Assembly: GCA_964436465.1 (NCBI GenBank)
Contig: CAYTCV010000100.1
Coordinates: 1 to 6,602 of the forward strand
Direction of reading: 5' to 3'
Source of the DNA: RBG-13-66-14 sp964436465
Lineage (GTDB): Bacteria; RBG-13-66-14
DNA: 6,602 nt
A program made the translations under genes and the position numbers. The notes below the pieces were generated by a model that saw only the letters and a list, made by a program, of their open reading frames with translations, was not told the origin of the DNA and ran no database searches. This document shows, in pieces, positions 5,257 to 6,602 of the stretch. Within the stretch, counting starts at the first letter, position 1. Every line of letters starts with the position of its first letter.

Positions 5257-6602
5257 CCCAGACCAACGAGCTACTGTTCGCCGGCGGCACCAACACCCTG
5301 GTCATCGGCGAGTGGATTCCCTTCGGCGCGAACTACATCGACCTCTTCAACCGGAAAATCCGCCCCAGCTACGCCCCGGTGGGCAGCACCTTTCTGTCCG
5401 AGGAAATCGACCCGCGGCCCGAGGAGGCCACCTTCGAAATTAAGGCGCCGCCCACCGAGCTCATCATCCGCGAGACGGTCCGCGGCAAGCGCGTGAACCT
5501 CTCGGCCCGCCTGGCGTACGTCGAGACGGGAGGCGACTACCAGGACGAGCGTATCGGGGTCCAGCTCGACGTCTTCGGCCGGGCGATTTACGCCGCCGGC
5601 CTGGAGCGCGTCAACGGCCGCGAGGACCGCATCTCCCTCGACTCCCTCGCCCCCATCATCGCCGACCTCGTCACCGACACCTCGAAGATGATGAACACCG
5701 TCCTGGCCGGCTCCCAGAACCGGCTGCTGGAGCTCATCCACCAGGGCTACGCCGACGAGCGGGACAAGTTCGTGGCCTTCATGGCCCAGACGCTCCACCG
5801 CGGCGACGGGAAGGCCCTGGGGCGGGACCACAATCCCATGGCCGACTCCGACGAGCGGGCCGAGGTGTCCCAGCTTCTGGGCGAAATCTTCGACAGCATT
5901 CGGCTCGTGGACGGCAGCCTGGTCATCCGGGGGCGGAGCGGCCTGTTCCTCATCGCGCCGGAATGGGCCTCCTACGAGCGCGCCGTGACCACCTACGGCT
6001 ACCTCCACGCCCTGGAGGACGCCGTGGACAACCTGTTTCACGGGGCGGCCATCAACAACGAGCGCATACGCCGCGCCAAGCGCTCCATCACCTCCGGCGA
6101 GGTCACCGAGGCCAGCGTCCTGCGCAAGGAGATGACCCGCCTCTCCGAGGACATCACCACCTACAAGGTTTTGAGCGAGATGCTGGAGGCCGCCGCCGCC
6201 TCCCTGGTCGAGTCCGTGGAGCGGCACCGCGGAGCCTTCGAGCCCCACGAGCGCGAGCTCCTGGAGGCCCTGGACCTGGAGAACGACCTGGAAATCCTGA
6301 CCAACAAGGTCGGCGACCTGGGCACCACCTTCGAGGCCGTCAAGCTGAGCATGGACAGCCTGGTGCACCTGGTCAGCACCCTGCGCGAGGAGGAAACGGA
6401 GCGGCTGAACAAGGTCATGCAGCTTCTGACCGTGGTGACCACGGTGGCGGTGCCCATCACCCTCATCAGCGGCTGGTACGGAATGAACTTCAAGGTGATG
6501 CCGGAGCTGAACTGGCCGGGGTCGTACTTCGTTCTAATCGGCGTGGCGGTGGTGATAATCGTGGGCCTGTTGATTCTGTTCAAGCGCAAGAAGTGGTTCT
6601 AG
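5253..6602 (+). CDS. CorA-family divalent metal ion channel with unusual N-terminal region
   Basis: A 449-residue inner-membrane protein. The C terminus is unmistakably CorA: a long stalk helix (about 338-390), TM1 (about 388-408) ending in the selectivity motif YGMNF with GMN at 410-412, the short loop MPELNW, TM2 (about 424-443), and a basic tail FKRKKW. In known CorA proteins this forms a pentameric Mg2+ (sometimes Co2+ or Ni2+) channel with both termini in the cytoplasm. The family usually runs about 310-370 residues; here there are roughly 100 more, and residues 1-230 do not show a CorA cytoplasmic domain that I recognise. The start is GTG at 5253, backed by GAGGAGGG and a GTGA overlap with the previous stop. 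TAG ends the gene at the window's last base. Channel function is well supported; the ion is not, since related families move zinc. Confidence 0.87.
   Translation: MTQTNELLFAGGTNTLVIGEWIPFGANYIDLFNRKIRPSYAPVGSTFLSEEIDPRPEEATFEIKAPPTELIIRETVRGKRVNLSARLAYVETGGDYQDERIGVQLDVFGRAIYAAGLERVNGREDRISLDSLAPIIADLVTDTSKMMNTVLAGSQNRLLELIHQGYADERDKFVAFMAQTLHRGDGKALGRDHNPMADSDERAEVSQLLGEIFDSIRLVDGSLVIRGRSGLFLIAPEWASYERAVTTYGYLHALEDAVDNLFHGAAINNERIRRAKRSITSGEVTEASVLRKEMTRLSEDITTYKVLSEMLEAAAASLVESVERHRGAFEPHERELLEALDLENDLEILTNKVGDLGTTFEAVKLSMDSLVHLVSTLREEETERLNKVMQLLTVVTTVAVPITLISGWYGMNFKVMPELNWPGSYFVLIGVAVVIIVGLLILFKRKKWF

Noticed and set aside
5271..6368. 365-residue minus-strand frame opposite the CorA-like gene
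   Set aside because: Antisense shadow of a GC-rich gene; the plus strand has the GMN motif and two membrane segments.

Overview
The window comes from a high-GC bacterial chromosome: most genes look about 65-70% G+C by eye, with several GTG or TTG starts and good Shine-Dalgarno sites. The cell envelope genes (a predicted lipoprotein L,D-transpeptidase, a Sec-exported protein, a CorA-like channel) and the DUF4388 protein fit a deep-branching, probably diderm bacterium, perhaps from a metagenome. I cannot name the phylum. There are no tRNA or rRNA genes, insertion sequences or CRISPR arrays.

Layout. Bases 1-125 are the 3' end of a plus-strand gene whose tail carries a class II aminoacyl-tRNA synthetase motif 3 of AsnRS/AsnA-like type. 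It converges on a five-gene minus-strand cluster, and a symmetric A/T-flanked hairpin (173-204) can terminate both. Read 5'->3', the minus cluster is: a DUF4388 (PATAN-like) protein (3293-2313), a stand-alone cyclic-nucleotide-binding protein (2246-1776), a lipoprotein with a LytR_C-like region and a YkuD L,D-transpeptidase domain (1749-859), an MNT-type nucleotidyltransferase antitoxin MntA (850-545), and a HepT RNase toxin (558-220). A good sigma70-type promoter (TTGTCA-18-TATGAT) drives the DUF4388 gene. A possible terminator follows that gene, so the cluster may be only partly co-transcribed. The MntA/HepT pair has clearly lower G+C (about 51-55% by hand count) and looks acquired.

From a shared divergent intergenic region (3294-3424), a three-gene plus-strand operon runs to the window end: an exported protein with a PsbP/DUF1795-like region and a C-terminal carboxypeptidase-regulatory-like domain (3425-4663), a cytoplasmic winged-helix-like plus zinc-ribbon protein (4660-5256), and a CorA-family metal channel with an unusual long N-terminal region (5253-6602). 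The genes overlap by ATGA and GTGA, so they are probably translationally coupled. The first gene has no Shine-Dalgarno and an extended -10 only 9 bases before its ATG, so its mRNA is predicted to be leaderless.

The most novel element is this exported protein / zinc-ribbon / CorA-like operon, which I do not recognise as a described system. The arrangement suggests a metal-ion transport unit with an extracytoplasmic partner and a cytoplasmic metal-binding or regulatory partner. That function is inference from context.
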